Assembly: GCA_039881145.1 (NCBI GenBank)
Contig: JAYKKI010000138.1
Location: forward strand, 372,001 to 436,000
Direction: 5' to 3'
DNA from: Druceiella hillmani
Taxonomy: Eukaryota; Arthropoda; Insecta; Lepidoptera; Hepialidae
Length of the DNA: 64,000 bases
The position numbers and the translations under genes were made by a program. The notes under the pieces are model-generated. The model made no database searches. It worked only from the letters and a program-made list of their open reading frames with translations, and was not told where the DNA came from. Shown piece by piece: positions 12,471 to 26,031 of the stretch. Each line of letters opens with the position of its first letter. Within the stretch, counting starts at the first letter, position 1.

Positions 12471-14900
12471 TTTTGAATTCGGCGCATTCCGGAGAACAGA
12501 GTCCAACTCATTTCACAGCTTGACAGCACAGACACTAAAGAATATTCATAAAAGTAGATATCATATTTGTGGAGCAATAAAGAAAATAACTATCACTTTT
12601 ATCACACTAATTTTAAAAAAAAGTGGTTTCTTTGGCACAAAACGGCTTAGTTAATTTCTATGAAGCTGTCTTATATATTATATGGTGCAGCTGGACATTA
12701 TAGGGTGTGTGGGTGAGGAACGATAAGTTTTTTGAGTGAAGGCATTCCAAATGTGGTGGGTATATTTGTGAACTGACATTGAACTTTACAGTTTCAGAAA
12801 TAGATAGCTAAATTATCAAAAATACCGTCAATATACTAACGGTAATTCAACATTATTAAACAAAATGCAAAGCAGGGACGGTCAGATAGTGCAAGTTAAC
12901 AATATGGATGGGATCGGATCTCAGGTTTGGAAATATTTGTGACTTTATAACATAAAACAAACGCTATACCAACTGAAGTTTTTATGACTTTATGTATTTA
13001 TTCACATTTGGTATTATTGAAATAATTAAATACCTTACTATTTATAGATCAAAGATTACGTTTAGAGTTCCATTTGTGCGAAGCGAGCCTTTGAAATCCC
13101 GTATCTTTACATTCATATTTTAAGGACTTGCTTCTTTTTACGTGCAAATTAACAATTGTAATTTATTCATATTTTTCACCTATAATGAAAACTAACTTGA
13201 AATTTGCTACAATATTATTTAGTATAAGTTTTTCACTTCGTTATCATCGCTGTTTTAAAAAAAAACACCTCGTGTCAAAGGTTTAAAACCCGAGGAATTA
13301 TATACATATTTTGAGGAATACATCTGTAATGGGATATATTTCGAGGCTGATTCTAGTTGAAAGTAATCTTCTATTGCTTTCAACTAGTATTAAGCTCGAA
13401 ACATTGTGCAAGGTACGAAATAAATTAAAGGAGGTGTTTTCGACGAAAAAAACAGCAGTGATATTAATGTGAAAGACTTATGACAATGACGATAATAAGA
13501 TTGACATTATCTAAAAAAGTAGACAGGAAACGAATTTCGGAGTGAAAATAGTGATGGCGATTGGTTTTATTGCCTGAAAGACCGGTTTTTTAATCTGATT
13601 TTTTTTCTCACAAAACTGTGATGCAATCTGAAGGAAAGGTTCTATTAGGGATCTTAGAGAAAGATGAGAAATCAAAAAAAATATCGGAATTTTACTTCTT
13701 ACGGGAATGTGCAAATTGTATTACGCAGGTAATAACCAGTGTATAGTTAGAACAGTGGTCTGCGGTTATTCAATAACATCACGTGATCGGATCCTTGCTG
13801 ATTTATAAACTGTGAAAAAAATTAATTTGGATTCTCATTTTGTTTTTCAACATAAAGCGTGATGAATTAATTTCCTGTTGCATCATACCGACACAAAGAT
13901 ATACAAAGGGACGACCATTTTTCATCATTAGATTAGCAAAAAATGACACACTGGCGCCGACACAAAGAAACGTTTTAATTACTATTACTACCTAGATCTG
14001 GTCGAATACCGGTTTCTATGTCATCAGCCAATAACTAGAAGAAACAGTATATTTTTGGACAACAAAAAAGACGGAAAAAGCAAAATAAAGTATAATAAAC
14101 CGTTGTAAACTTATTAATTAAGCAAATATTATCTCTAAAAATATTTGTGAATTTAACAATTATAATTATAACTTGTGCCTTTTAGGTGTAGTTTTGAAGA
14201 ATTTCATGTAATTATATTAAAAACAGAGTTATTAATTACAATTTTCTACATATATTTCTCAATAATTTAGATTTACTCAAAATAAAAGACTAAAAACCTC
14301 ATCTCATAGAAAAGTTTCGTAAAGTATTGCCACAAGCCAAGTATTAAAATATAAAGGATAACCCACTCAACTACGTAACAAATTAAAACAATAAATAGTC
14401 GACTAAATTATAAAGGGCAAATTAATTAATATTCGTATTTTATGAGTGAAGTGATTTGACTGCATGTGGAAATATATTTATTAAAAAAGTACGAGTTTCA
14501 TGGACCTTTGGCAACTTGGGAGTACAAATTTATTTATGAATATTTATGTAGGCATGAAGTGCACTACTTTATGTTTTTCTGAATTGAAAACATATTTCAC
14601 TAATACGTGATAATTACCACGTCCTTAATCGACTTGTATTCCCTTTTAATATTCAAATACAATTCCACACAAATTCACACACTTCAAACGCAGTCACAAT
14701 TATCCACTCCCCATACTACCCATGCATATTCAAAACTAGATATAAATATTTAAATTGCATTTTAAACCAAACTCAATATTTCTCTGTGAAACTGGTGTAA
14801 CTAGACCCTAATAAAAATTCTAAAAACCTTGTATTTTACAACGTCAATAAAGGTGACACGAGGTAGGACCATATTGGCGAAACGAAGATAAGGGCCAATA
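12471..14900. other. AT-rich gene-free stretch
   Basis: No gene was recognised. The minus-strand frame at 13511-13714 (67 residues) has no recognisable motif. Confidence 0.45.
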
Positions 14901-14910
14901 CCTATCGTTC

Positions 14911-14950
14911 GATCGTTGAGGCGAATTTGTTGGTTTTCGCCTCAACGATC
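14911..14950. repeat. Perfect inverted repeat, 15-bp arms
   Basis: GATCGTTGAGGCGAA (14911-14925) and its exact reverse complement TTCGCCTCAACGATC (14936-14950) are separated by 10 bases. The arms are GC-rich for this window. They lie at the start of a 114-codon frame (14927-15271, +) that begins with TTG and matches no family I know. Terminator, small-RNA hairpin and transposon-end explanations all remain open. Confidence 0.7.
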
Positions 14951-15271
14951 TCGCCTTCATATTTCTCGATAATGCCGGTGGTGGCACGCAGGTTATATCT
15001 CCTCGTTGGAAATTATTGCCATGAAAAGGTTTTATGTAAATTTGCCTTTAACAAAGTACGTGTGTTTATTATGTGTATTTGCATTAAACTATACGAGAAG
15101 GTGAAGTCGGATGTCATCATGGTAAAGGAAAAGGACCGTTTTTGCCTAGGTGGACAGTTTGCCAACGGGTTTTCGGAAAGAAAGAGATTTTATATGGAAG
15201 CATTTGTGTCTATTTACCCTGTTGTGAAGTACGGAAAAGAGAGTGAAGGCAAACACAAAACTATCAGTTAA

Positions 15272-17884
15272 TATCGGAGAATCACGGGTGAAAAATTGAG
15301 GCTGAAAAATAAAATTATGCAATATTTAAAGATAACATGTCAATAAAATATTACTAAAATTAACCCTCAAAACCTGACTTCATTACAGTAAATGGTAATA
15401 GAAAAGATACCATCTGTAGGGTTTTCCATATAAACGTTCTTGTATCAAACGAACCAAAACGTACGTGACGTTTTGAGATAGTTAACATTCTGCTTTTCAT
15501 TGACAAAACAACCAAACAGACTTCGAAATACGTACAAAGTAGAATTTCGTAATTATGTCTTCTGAAATTTGTGACACAAATTACCAGAAATAAAGTTTCC
15601 TCCATTATGAAAATGTACCTTAATTTTTTTAATAAATTATTCTGCAAATTAAAATCTCTACACGTAAGAAACACATGCAAAATTTCATTAAAATGACTGA
15701 AAATGATAAAAATGATTTGATTTCAACAGACAGGTAGACGGATACGGCAAAATTTAGGATTTCTCGTTCTACTAATGGACTCAGAATTACTTTTATGAAA
15801 AATTTATTCGCAATAATATTTGCGTTTCCTTTTGAAGCTTAACTTCTTTTGGTATGCTGGACGACATGCTACAAATAAACAGCAGTATAACGCCCAATGT
15901 TATTTCCTTGTTACTCCGATCTTAGAACGACCTATTAGCATCGCTTAAAAAATAACATAGGTCAGAAAAAGTAGGTGAAATAGGACACTGGAATAGAAAA
16001 ATGGTTACACTTTCCTACACGCATGTCACGTCTATTGAAACTTTGTGAATTGAACTATTGAAACGTACGATATTTGAGCTCATAGCAAACATTTTCATTT
16101 TGTTTTATTAAAAATGGAGATACAAAATTTAATTAAATATTCTTAATTGAATATTTCTGTTATTGACTTTAAAATGTGCTTTCTGTACTTGTCTACGTAT
16201 TGAGCAGAGAAAAAACTTATATAACATTGAGAACATTAATATTGTGTTTCAATCCCGGGATGAAGTGATGTTAAATGACAAATTTAATTTGTATGATATC
16301 CTTATTTTACATGGGTCAAGTCAAAACAAACATTTAACTCCGGTGGACTATTTGTTAACGATCAACAGATATCCCGTTGCAGGTAAGATTTACGTTTAAC
16401 ATTTGTGTTGAAGGCAATTTAAAAAATTTTAGGAAATGTTTTATGTCCTTTATATAAAACCTCAGGTTTTATTTTAAACAGTTCATATAACTTTATGTCT
16501 CTTTATATTCTACTTGTGAGTGCCACAAGTAAAATTCATATTATACGCATACAAATTTAAAAAACACCAAAGAGCAACGCCTAAAAAGTTACATTTCGAA
16601 CGTGCGGATAAGTAGTGCTAACACACAATTTTGTTTCGTTAAACATTATTCATACCAGCCTTTTTTTGTGAGGCGAATCTTTTCAATGTATTTTAGAGTA
16701 GCTGAACTAAAATATTTTTCATACTATTGAAGGTATCATTAATTTACGAGTAATTGCAAAATGCTTTATATTTGCTTCAGTGTTATTTGAATCAATCTGC
16801 CTTGTATTATTACAAATATTTAGACAAAAAAGTTACGGAAATGAATTTTTTATCTCTTCAATTTTTTGTTTATAATCTGATAAAATTTTTTGTTTATAAT
16901 CTGATACAAAATAAGTTTCAAGGAAAATAGTGCAAAACGCCGAATAAAAAATGTGAAACAAAAAATTTGTCACGAAACTATTAAAACAGCACTTGATTCA
17001 GTTTCGTACTTAATTTAAACACGTAGTTTAGTGTACTGCTATTCTCTAAAAAATATTATTATGTTCAATAAATCTTTGTAACGTATGAAACCTTGAAACC
17101 TACAGTTCTATAAAGCTTTTTAACCTACTGTATCATGGCATTAAAAACTCACCTCTGTAAATCCCACGGGTTGTATGAAAAAGTCCTGCTTTTCCTAATT
17201 TTTTACTCCTAAACCTCTTGATTCCGTTTCGCTTCTTTTTGATAACTTGATTGTCTTCCTTTCTAAATATTTTAATTCAGTCATATTGAATTTTGTGCTG
17301 CCTTCATGAAACAAGTTTAAGTATTTATCCGTTATGATTAGTGGCAATTGCTCCTATAGCAACGAGTCCACCAAAACCTAAAACAAAAAATAAATTATAC
17401 TAATCATAAATGCAATTCTATAAAAACCACTTCAAAGTTACACTCAAATATTATTAACACCAATATATCTTGGCTATTTTTCCAAAAATTAATTATGATA
17501 TCTCATTCAACTAGATAAAGACGGAATACGATTACATAGTCAAAATTAGGCTCAATTATTATCTTCATATTTCGAATCCCAGATAAAATGACTGGTAACA
17601 GCCAATTTGTATTTAAGTAAGTAAATAAAAATAGCTCTCTTTTCTTTAGAAGTTAATATTACCGTTTATATTACTCTTTTAAATTACTATTTCTTCGACT
17701 CAAATAATCATAATAATAAATTTAATGATAATTATTTACAAAACAAGGATAGAACAAAAATGCGTAAGTAAAATATAAATATGTAAACCTGTACCTAAAA
17801 ATTAACGTTCGTAAAAAAACAAGCCTCATAACTGCTCCCGACAAGAGTAATTAATTAACAACCATATAATTAATAAAAAAGGCC
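15272..17884. other. AT-rich gene-free stretch
   Basis: The minus-strand frame at 15360-15680 (106 residues) and the plus-strand frame at 16163-16399 (78 residues) show no domain I recognise. A short direct duplication lies at 16862-16908: TTTTTTGTTTATAATCTGAT twice with a 24-bp period. CAACAGACAGGTAGACGG at 15723 looks like the GACAGACGG block of decayed dispersed repeats. Confidence 0.4.
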
Positions 17885-18093
17885 CTACGTGATGTAGTAT
17901 TATTCCTACTTTCTTTAAGTTCTTTACCACGACCTAGGTTTCGTTGTATTAAAACATCTTCAGGAAGCGTTTTGTTAAACCAAATGCTTTGTATCGTCTT
18001 CTTTACTAATAACCCACCTGAAGATGTAATACAACAAAACCTAGGTCGTGGTAAAGAACTTAAAGAAAGCAGAAATAATGATACATCACGCAG
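17885..18093. mobile_element. Fold-back element with hammerhead-like motif, copy A
   Basis: Arms of about 78-80 bp (17885-17964 and 18017-18093) are inverted copies of each other with a few mismatches. They surround a 52-bp centre. The arms share ACGTGATGTA, CTTTCTTTAAGTTCTTTACC, ACGACCTAGG and a CATCTTCAGG end. Read outward, each arm contains CCTGAAGATG, a TTGT-type stem, ACCTAGGTCGTGGTAAAGAA. The right arm has lost TTG from the stem and reads CAAAA instead of CGAAA, so this copy is degenerate. It has no open frame and no clear target duplication. The related copy at 43278-43493 shows this is a family. It may derive from a retroelement end arranged tail to tail; MITE-like origin is the alternative. 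Confidence 0.75.
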
Positions 18094-20129
18094 TTCTATT
18101 TAAAATTTAAATTAACTTCTAAAAATTAGAAAAAATCATCAAATTACTATTTTTTTAAAAATAAATAATCATTTTGAAATTGAAAAGGACACAAAGACTG
18201 ATATTAACCGCAGCAAATAAAAGGATTGAAAAAAAAATTAATTTCCTATATTTGAATTAGCGTTGAAGTGAGTTCGGAAAAGTGACTTATTAAAATAAAA
18301 TTGAACGGTCAATTAAGAGTTTCGTTAATAAAAAATAAAAATAATTTGTCTTAGGATATTTTAATTTCCCTTCTAACATTGTCTATAATAAAAACTTTAA
18401 ATGTTTTGCTATTATGCTGTACCAAAATGAATTACTAAACACTGTCAGTTATATTTTAAAAGACATAAAATAATAACCCACTCAACAAAAATTCGCCCCC
18501 GCAAATTAAGAAGGACTTGAAAAAAACATCCTTTTATTTCAGTCTTACTTGTTCATATAGTTTAAATACATTTTCCTGTAAAATTTCATTGCTACCGCTT
18601 TTAAATTGACCTATAATAATTGCCATATTAGTGGTCACAAAGTGATCGAATGTGACTGTAATTCATTAAATTTTTAAGTTTGAATGTAGAGATTCTTTTG
18701 CCAAATTGTATACCTCTATAATCATTGCATATAATTTTTTGAATTTTGCTCTAGTAAGTAAGCTGAAAATGTATAAAAATACGGCATTAGCGTGTGTTGT
18801 TAGCCTCAATCCTCTGCAAAACCTAGGCGAAAACAATGAATCTTTTAACGTATTTGTAATATGTAACTTGATGTATTTGTGACAAATATCGATTTAAAAA
18901 TTTTAGCTTTTTGCACTCCTTATCTACATAAACTTTACTATGTTAAATCTCAGAGTCCTCCGTACACGTAACAAGTTTAAAAATGTACAACGTTTTCTCT
19001 TAATTATTAACATTTAGTTTAAAATGTTAGCTTTCTGCACTCCTTTCCTACTTAAGCTTTAAACATGCCAAATATCACACTTCCCAAGATGCTTAAAAAG
19101 GGTACAAAGTTTTTTCTTCGTGTTTTAATATATAGATTCTGGCACGCAGAAAAAAGACGGAGAGAGCAAAGTTATAAAATTTACCTTCATAATATCGGCC
19201 ACGGTATTTAAAAATGTGGAGCCATGATTCCCGAGCGATGCTTGAAAAGTATAACAATACCAATTTCGAATCTATGTGTAAGATCTGTCATGAGAAGAAA
19301 AACTATACTCGCGATGCCTCTACAACTTAAAATCTTCCCATTTCCCACTTCTCATCTACCACTTGTACTTGAATCAAAGAAGGAAATTCAAAGTAAATAC
19401 ACTTGTGATCTTTTTGCTCCTTATCGAATCCTAAATAATATTATCCGTACAAATGCGAAGTGAATTGGTTGTTTATCTCTTTTTTCTGCTTTCACGTCTG
19501 AAATAATTAATAATTATCTCTAATTTTTATATTATAGCCTATAGTATGGATATATTTATATGAAATAAACGGATCTTGAAGTTATATTTTTTCTATATTT
19601 AATAAAATTATATCTTAAGGATAAAACCGTGAACGTAAATATGTATGGACACATCACAACAACAAACTAAGGCTACTAGTGCAGAACATGTTTTTTTCTT
19701 TTTCACGAAAAAACATTTGTTCATAAATATACAAATATTTTTAAATTGAATGTACATTTTAGATTGCATTTAGTATAACCTGAAATAGAGCAAAATATTC
19801 CAAGAATCAAAAGAATTTCAGGACTTCAATTTTCAACATTCGAAAACTCAGAAATACTGCTTCTAAAACTACAAGGGCACATCAACTTAAACCATTTTTA
19901 AAAATGTAAATAAGGTCAGCTTTTCACACAATTTTTTTTCTACATTTTTCTTTCTAGTTATAGCTGATGTAAGTAACAGATTAACTTAAATAGAAATTTG
20001 TGGATGGGTGAAATGAAAAAACAAGTTTTTTACATTTATTTTGATGAAATATTTGATAAAAATCGCCTGGAACTCATTTAATAACAGAATACAATTATAA
20101 TTTAAACAGACTGTAAATTTTTAAATGTT
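18094..20129. other. AT-rich gene-free stretch
   Basis: No gene was recognised. The plus-strand frame 19224-19463 (79 residues) lies in a slightly GC-richer patch but has no recognisable motif and no clear splice context. Confidence 0.4.
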
Positions 20130-20132
20130 AAA

Positions 20133-20241
20133 ATTTTGGTCAAGAGCGGAAGGATGTATCTGATGACAAAATCATTAACTTTCACGAAAAAGCGTAGGGT
20201 ACTTGATATCAGTTGATAAAAATTTCGCTCTTGACCAAAAT
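20133..20241. repeat. Small hairpin element, 109 bp
   Basis: ATTTTGGTCAAGAGCG (20133-20148) and its exact reverse complement CGCTCTTGACCAAAAT (20226-20241) enclose 77 bp. Similarity continues a little outside and inside the arms with mismatches. Short terminal inverted repeats around a non-coding centre fit a MITE or a decayed DNA-transposon end. Only one copy was found in the window and no clear target duplication is visible. Confidence 0.55.
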
Positions 20242-21889
20242 CGTTTATATTTAAGGATTATTTGTTTTATATTTTATTTCATGTTGCTACCAAAGCGTGT
20301 TCCTCAGCTTTTCAGACTTTAATTTTATTTATTAGTATGCAAAATTTAAGTAATTCGGACGTCTTGAAGTAAGTAAAAATTTTATTGAAATACTCCGTAC
20401 ATTATTGCTTACATACTCGTACATAAAAATGAAATTAGTGAAAGCATGAAAGAAATATTTTTGGTCTATTTATACATTTAGTAATACCGAAGATATGATG
20501 TGAATTTTAAATATGTTATAGAGATTTTAATATATATATGTTAAAATCCACATAATCAAATACGTTACGTTACGTACTTTGACATATATATTAAGACGGT
20601 AGTCACTAAATCAAAAAACCATTGCAAAGTACGTTATATAAATAATGCTAAATCCTTTATATATGCACAGCGCATTTTGCCGTTGCATTTTTTCCATATA
20701 TTGGCATGCTGTAATACTAAAATATTATTAATGAACAAACAATAATAATATTTGTATTAGTTTTAAATTATGAACCACGTACGTGCCAAGGTTAACAAAA
20801 TTATAATTTCTTCCTTCGTGCTCTTTAAACAAGATTTGGTTACAAATATCCAAATATACTTTTTGTGATATTAACAGTTTTAGTGTGCAAAGCTGCCTGT
20901 ATTAAGTAGCCTATGTAATATTTAACCACATGAAATATACGTACGATAAATTGGTTAGTAATTCGTTGCTCGGTTATAGAATTATTTGGTGACAAACGTC
21001 CAAATGTTTGCAATTACAATATTAGTTCAAAAGTTTTGCAATTACAATATTAGTACACCGGAGGCACTATATTCCATTAGGAACACCTCTTAATATAAAA
21101 TTCGAACAAAAATATTTTCTCGTTTATCGAATGTGACTTAAAGGCAAATTTCATATTTTATTATGGTGGTAGTTTCTTGAAACTTAACCTATTTTTAAAA
21201 TTATAAATTAAGTGAGCTTTTCACACTAGATTTTTAATACCAAAATATTACCGGAGAGAGCTTTGAAAACATGGAAATAAATTAGTTCTGAGAAAATGGT
21301 TCATCAAACTGGAAATCGCAATTTCGATGATTCAAAAGTAGGCTTCATGTTGCTGGAAAAATTGACGGGATTATAATTTTTAACATAATCTACATTTAAC
21401 AATCGTGACATAAATGTATGTAAAAAAGTTATCAGCCATTATATGGATGTAATCATAAAATTATCATAGTTAAGGAAGTGGATATGGTATTGGACACTTA
21501 CATTTATCCTAATCTTGCATGTTGATATGCAACGTTCCGAACTCAAAATGATCTTAACATATTCATATACGAAAATAGGTAGTATTGAAAAAAATTTCTA
21601 TTAACGCAATGTACATCAATATAATGTCATTATAATAGAATTTGCTCATTTTAAATTCTATTTGGAAGCTAATATCGGTTTTGCAGCAGATAAATTCAAT
21701 TATATCATTAATATTTAGAAATACGTCGAACAAACTCAGGTAAATATTATTCTTTTACTTCAGAAGTTTTTTCTTTTAGTACAAAATCCTCCTCTTTTCT
21801 AAATGAACCTTGAACTAAAATATAACAGAACTTAATTTATTTATGAATACGACATATACAAAGCTCATAAAATATTTTATTTTATTCTC
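20242..21889. other. AT-rich gene-free stretch
   Basis: No gene. A 28-bp-period direct duplication (TTTGCAATTACAATATTAGT twice) lies at about 21007-21056. Confidence 0.5.
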
Positions 21890-22080
21890 CGAAACTGCAT
21901 CGCTTGCAAAATGTTGTGACCTTTCAAAACTATGTCATTGTAATACAATATGTATTGCAGAGTGCAAATTTGCACGCTCAAAGCCGTGACCTCATAAAGT
22001 TTGAAGTGAACGAGACATCTGTGTATGTCCACAATGTTCGCCAGGAATTTCTCATCAATTTAAATATTCTTTTACGATCT
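21890..22080 (+). repeat. Dispersed repeat R1, copy 1
   Basis: The 21-base segment at about 21979-21999 (CAAAGCCGTGACCTCATAAA plus G) recurs exactly at about 26116-26136. Weaker flanking similarity extends it on both sides (GAAACTGCATCGCTTGCAAA here against GAAATTGTATTGCTTGCGAA there; TTCTCATCAATTTAAATATT against TTTCCATCAACATACGAATA). No frame is shared between the copies, so it is a non-coding repeat. Confidence 0.65.
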
Positions 22081-22321
22081 TAAAACATATCAAAGTGAAA
22101 CCCTCGTCGTTACGTCTTATCAAACATTATTGCCGTTTTTAAATATTTGAAATGAAAATAAAATTATAAATTACTTCGAAAGAAATTCTAATATTTACTT
22201 TATATAAATAAAATCATAGGTCCACCTGTGACTTCTAATATATTTCTCCTAATCTTGAAATATAATATAATTACATTATTAAAAAGAGAGGAATATAGAT
22301 TACCGAGCAATAGTAAAGAAG

Positions 22322-22375
22322 GTTATCCAATAAAACCGTCTAAGAAGAGTCCGTCCAATAAAACCGTCGAGGAGA
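22322..22375 (+). repeat. 28-bp-period direct duplication
   Basis: CCAATAAAACCGTC occurs at 22327 and 22355, each followed by an AGGAGAA/AAGAAGAG-type block. Two copies only. Confidence 0.75.
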
Positions 22376-22693
22376 ATTTATGCACAAGGGATTCCGTAGT
22401 ACCCAACAGTATTAAATTTATTTTTTTGTACTTCTCAAAGACACTGTGAAAAACAAAGTTATTCCTGGGTCGGTACCAAAACTATAAATTTTCATTGAAA
22501 TGGCATATACTTTTTAGTACGTTAGAAGCGCATATTTCACTATTGACTTAAAAAACTTAATTTAGTACCGTTATAGCATTTTTTAAGATCTATCCATTGA
22601 TATTTTACACACCTACGTACATTGAATTACCACATTTCTTCAATATAATGCCAATAGTCTTCGAGTAAAGTGGTTGTGAGACAGGGACAGCAC

Positions 22694-22726
22694 GAAATTT
22701 TAAGGGTCCCGAACCCTTAAAATTTC
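22694..22726. repeat. Perfect hairpin, 14-bp arms
   Basis: GAAATTTTAAGGGT and its exact reverse complement surround a 5-base loop, CCCGA. The symmetry continues outward with one mismatch (GCAC against ATGC). It is an isolated stem-loop with no adjoining gene. Confidence 0.8.
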
Positions 22727-24490
22727 ATGCGTTTTACCATTTGTCTACGAAACCCTAAAAATTTATTTAAATTATAATTTATTCAAACACTCTTTATTAA
22801 TTTGTAAATTGGTTGGATGATCATTAAGAGACAGTAGTTGATTTAAATACTAAATATTTTTCGAAATATTTTAGCTTTGTAACAAAATGTGCATTCCTAT
22901 TTCATAACTCTCTTAATAAATGTTTTTATTTTACCACGCCTATTTTGCATTAACAGAGTTTTTTTCCTTTCCATGACAAGTCACTTCACAAACAAAGAAA
23001 TCCATTCACTATTTAATTGTATCTCTTATGAAGAAAATTGTGGAGAAACATTTTTATAATCTCTTAAGAATCATATTTATATTTACAAATTTACTAGATA
23101 CTTCCTTATTAATAAGTATTGTAAATTACTATTATACATGGCCTATTTACAGTAGCCCAAAATTTTTTTTCAAATGGAGAATCAGGAATAGCGCGGAACT
23201 AATGTTTAAAAAAAAAATTTAATCCGCGAAAATCAATAGCTTAAAAGTTATGTCTTTTCACTTTTTTAACTCCAGTTACATAAAACACTTTTGTTCAAAA
23301 ACTATTCAACTAAACCACATGGTACGCAAAAAGAATAATTTTATAGCGAGCATACAATGGGCGATTTTTGAATTTATTTTTAGTTTCTGCTATTTTTAAA
23401 ACTTCAAGTTGTTTTCTTTTTCTATTTTCAAAAGAAAAAGGTACATTTAAAAAAATCACTGTAGTAAAATATGTACAACTGGAGATTTACTTATAGTCTT
23501 AAAACAATTTGAGGATACGGCAATAGTCTAGACAAAAAATAAAGCAATGTAACTATTGCAATTACTTTAGAAATCATGAACTAAATTATTCACAAATCAA
23601 TGTTTATTAGCCTAAACATACACAAAATATGTTCAGGTAAAATGATTCTACTAGACAGAGCGCTTTTATGTTATGCACGTATTAGTAAGGTTGCGACTCT
23701 CACTATGATAATATTGCTACATAAAATTGGTAATGAAATTATTATTAATTGGTTTTTTAACCATAGTTTACCGCGTAATTAAAAATATAATACCTACTTA
23801 ACATAAACATAATAGTTACCTTAAAAGTAATAATTTTTTGATCAAATTTAGGACTACACATTTTTAATTAAATTTCAAATACCAAAAAGAGTTTCAATTG
23901 AACATAAGCATTGTTTTAGAAGAGAAGAAATTTAAAATAAAAATCAAAGCCACAATGATAGAGACGGACTTTTGCATAGCAAAATTAGTTTACAGAATTT
24001 GATATACAAGAGTTTCGGGTATTTTTACTTTTTTCATTCTCACCTATGTAAATAATTCAAACTTAGACGTCTCTAATCATTAAAAATTTAAATCGTCGTT
24101 AGTGTAATTATCCTTATTATGTACAATGATTTTATATAGGTATTTTATAATTATACCGTGAATGAGCAGATAAACGAAGTGATGTTGTGAATAGGATGCT
24201 ATACTTTCCGCTGCATTATTAAAACTGTAGTCCGTGAATTTTTCGCGTTTAATGACCTCACACTTGTATCTTTATCAGGTTAATATTTATAATTTAAATT
24301 TAAGGCTATTGCGAATTTATTAACGTCTATTCTAATTATTAACAATAGAAAACTGCATCCAATTTAAAAAAGCAAATTACATTTCCAATTAAAATTGAAA
24401 AAAATCACTTTCGCAAATGTTTTGCTCTATAAGACCTCTCAGCGATCCTTTCTCTACATATATTCCTTCAGTAGTTTATTCCTGCATTAA
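22727..24490. other. AT-rich gene-free stretch
   Basis: The short frames at 23028-23222 and 23600-23782 are low-complexity and match nothing I recognise. Confidence 0.5.
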
Positions 24491-24660
24491 CTCTATCGCA
24501 TTACATATTCCCTCGGATCAGCCTTTCTTCTTTTATATTCGTCGAGGTTTTGTTGGACAATTTTAGGTTGCGATTTTGAAGGTAATTTGAGACAAGTCGA
24601 CCAGAATCAATAAACATGAGGTCAGATACATCAATTTGGCGAATCAAAATTAAGTAATGG
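24491..24660 (+). repeat. Dispersed repeat R2, copy 1
   Basis: TATCGCATTACATATTCCCT followed by CGG occurs here (24494-24516) and at 33531-33553. Similarity continues for about 150 bp: GTTTTGTTGGACAATTTTAG here against GCTTTATTGGGCAATATTAG there, GATTTTGAAGGTAATTT against GTTTCTGAAGGCAAATT, then GACAAGTCGACC against CAACAAGTCACACC, and CAATTTGGCGAATC against CGATTTGGTGAATC. Sequence between the blocks varies in length. It is a non-coding dispersed repeat or an old segmental copy. Confidence 0.65.
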
Positions 24661-26030
24661 TGTGAATAAACATTAGAGGTGTAGGAGCAAATTTATTAAA
24701 TCCGATTTGTTAGAAAGGATTGGGAGACTTGTAATTGAAAACAGTTAAAGAAAGCATAAATCCAGGTGTATCTGATTTAAAGTGAAAAAATATAAATTTT
24801 TTCTAAGAAGGCAAACCTCCTGGACAAAAAATAAATATCAAATTATCAAGAAAAAACAAAAGGTCATGTTGATGGAGTGAACGGTCCTGCAGTTAAGTAT
24901 ATATATGCGAAATAAATTACCATCTTGATGAGAATTAACAAATTATTCAAATATGGATATCATATGAGTCAACGATATATAAAAAGAAGAAATGCGTAGA
25001 TTTTACGCATTTGGATTCATATTTCATCACTTTACACGTCTCCAATGATTAAAAAATTTATTGATTTTTATTTTACTTTAATGAAAATTTGTGTTATTTA
25101 CGGAACCAAAGGTATTCCGGTCATGTTAATTTTTATTTAAATTTAGCCATTTCTTTATATTTTGGTCGATTTAAAAAGTTTAAAAAAAGTTTTTTGAACT
25201 ATTGTTGCAAAATATTAATTAAAAATGTTGTTTTGAAATTCATAGACCTCAAATATTTGCTAAAGTTACTTTTTAAATAATAATACCATTTTTTTCTGTT
25301 GAATTTCTTAAGTATATACTTTTTTAATGTATACATATTACTAAATACAAATTATTTAATGTACACATATTACTAAATACATATTACACACTAAGTTTGA
25401 AATAAGGTAAAAAGTATAAATTAATAGCCTTATCTGTTTCAATAATTTTTTTTCTTTTTTTCCATGGTTGGCATCAAATCACACCTAGCATTGTTGTTGA
25501 ATATATTGGAAATTCTATTTCCTACAGATTTATTTGTTTGTAATTAAAGTCACAAAAATGACTCTATGAAATATTGGTCACTCCATGCATACGTGTGTTT
25601 TTACCTTCTTCTACTCAATGGATAATTGAATTTAGATAAAATTTATTAAGAAAGTTTCTGCTAATTCAACAAGGTTACGTACTGTTTGTAAATATATATG
25701 CATGCATATTAATCGTTTTGAGTATTTATTAAACACAATAAGCTGAGTTAATTACAAACACTATTACATTTTCTTTTATAAACAACCATCACGTAATAAG
25801 TGAAAAATTATTACAACTTTTGGAACTTGAGTTTTGTTTATATTAAAATTTATTTTTACATTTTTTCTCCAGAAAGCTATAATTGTTTACCACTATAAAA
25901 ATCTATAATATTTTAAAACTATGCACAATGTGGAAAGAATTTCTATTTTAAAATGAAATATCTTGATGTTCAAATTTCTTGTTGAAAGAACAGTTGACCT
26001 GGATTTATCGGCATACGATAAACGTAAGCT
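24661..26030. other. AT-rich gene-free stretch
   Basis: No gene. A tandem duplication of a 32-bp unit (TTTAATGTATACATATTACT and following) lies at 25323-25386. Confidence 0.5.
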
Positions 26031-26031
26031 A

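Noticed and set aside
14927..15271. 114-residue frame beside the 15-bp hairpin as a gene
   Set aside because: It starts with TTG inside the hairpin loop, has no recognisable domain, and contains no start or splice signal that sets it apart from chance.
16163..16399. 78-residue frame ending in a good splice donor (TTGCAG, GTAAGA at 16381) with a possible acceptor at 16206
   Set aside because: Donor and acceptor lookalikes are frequent in this DNA, the peptide matches nothing I know, and no neighbouring exon is visible.
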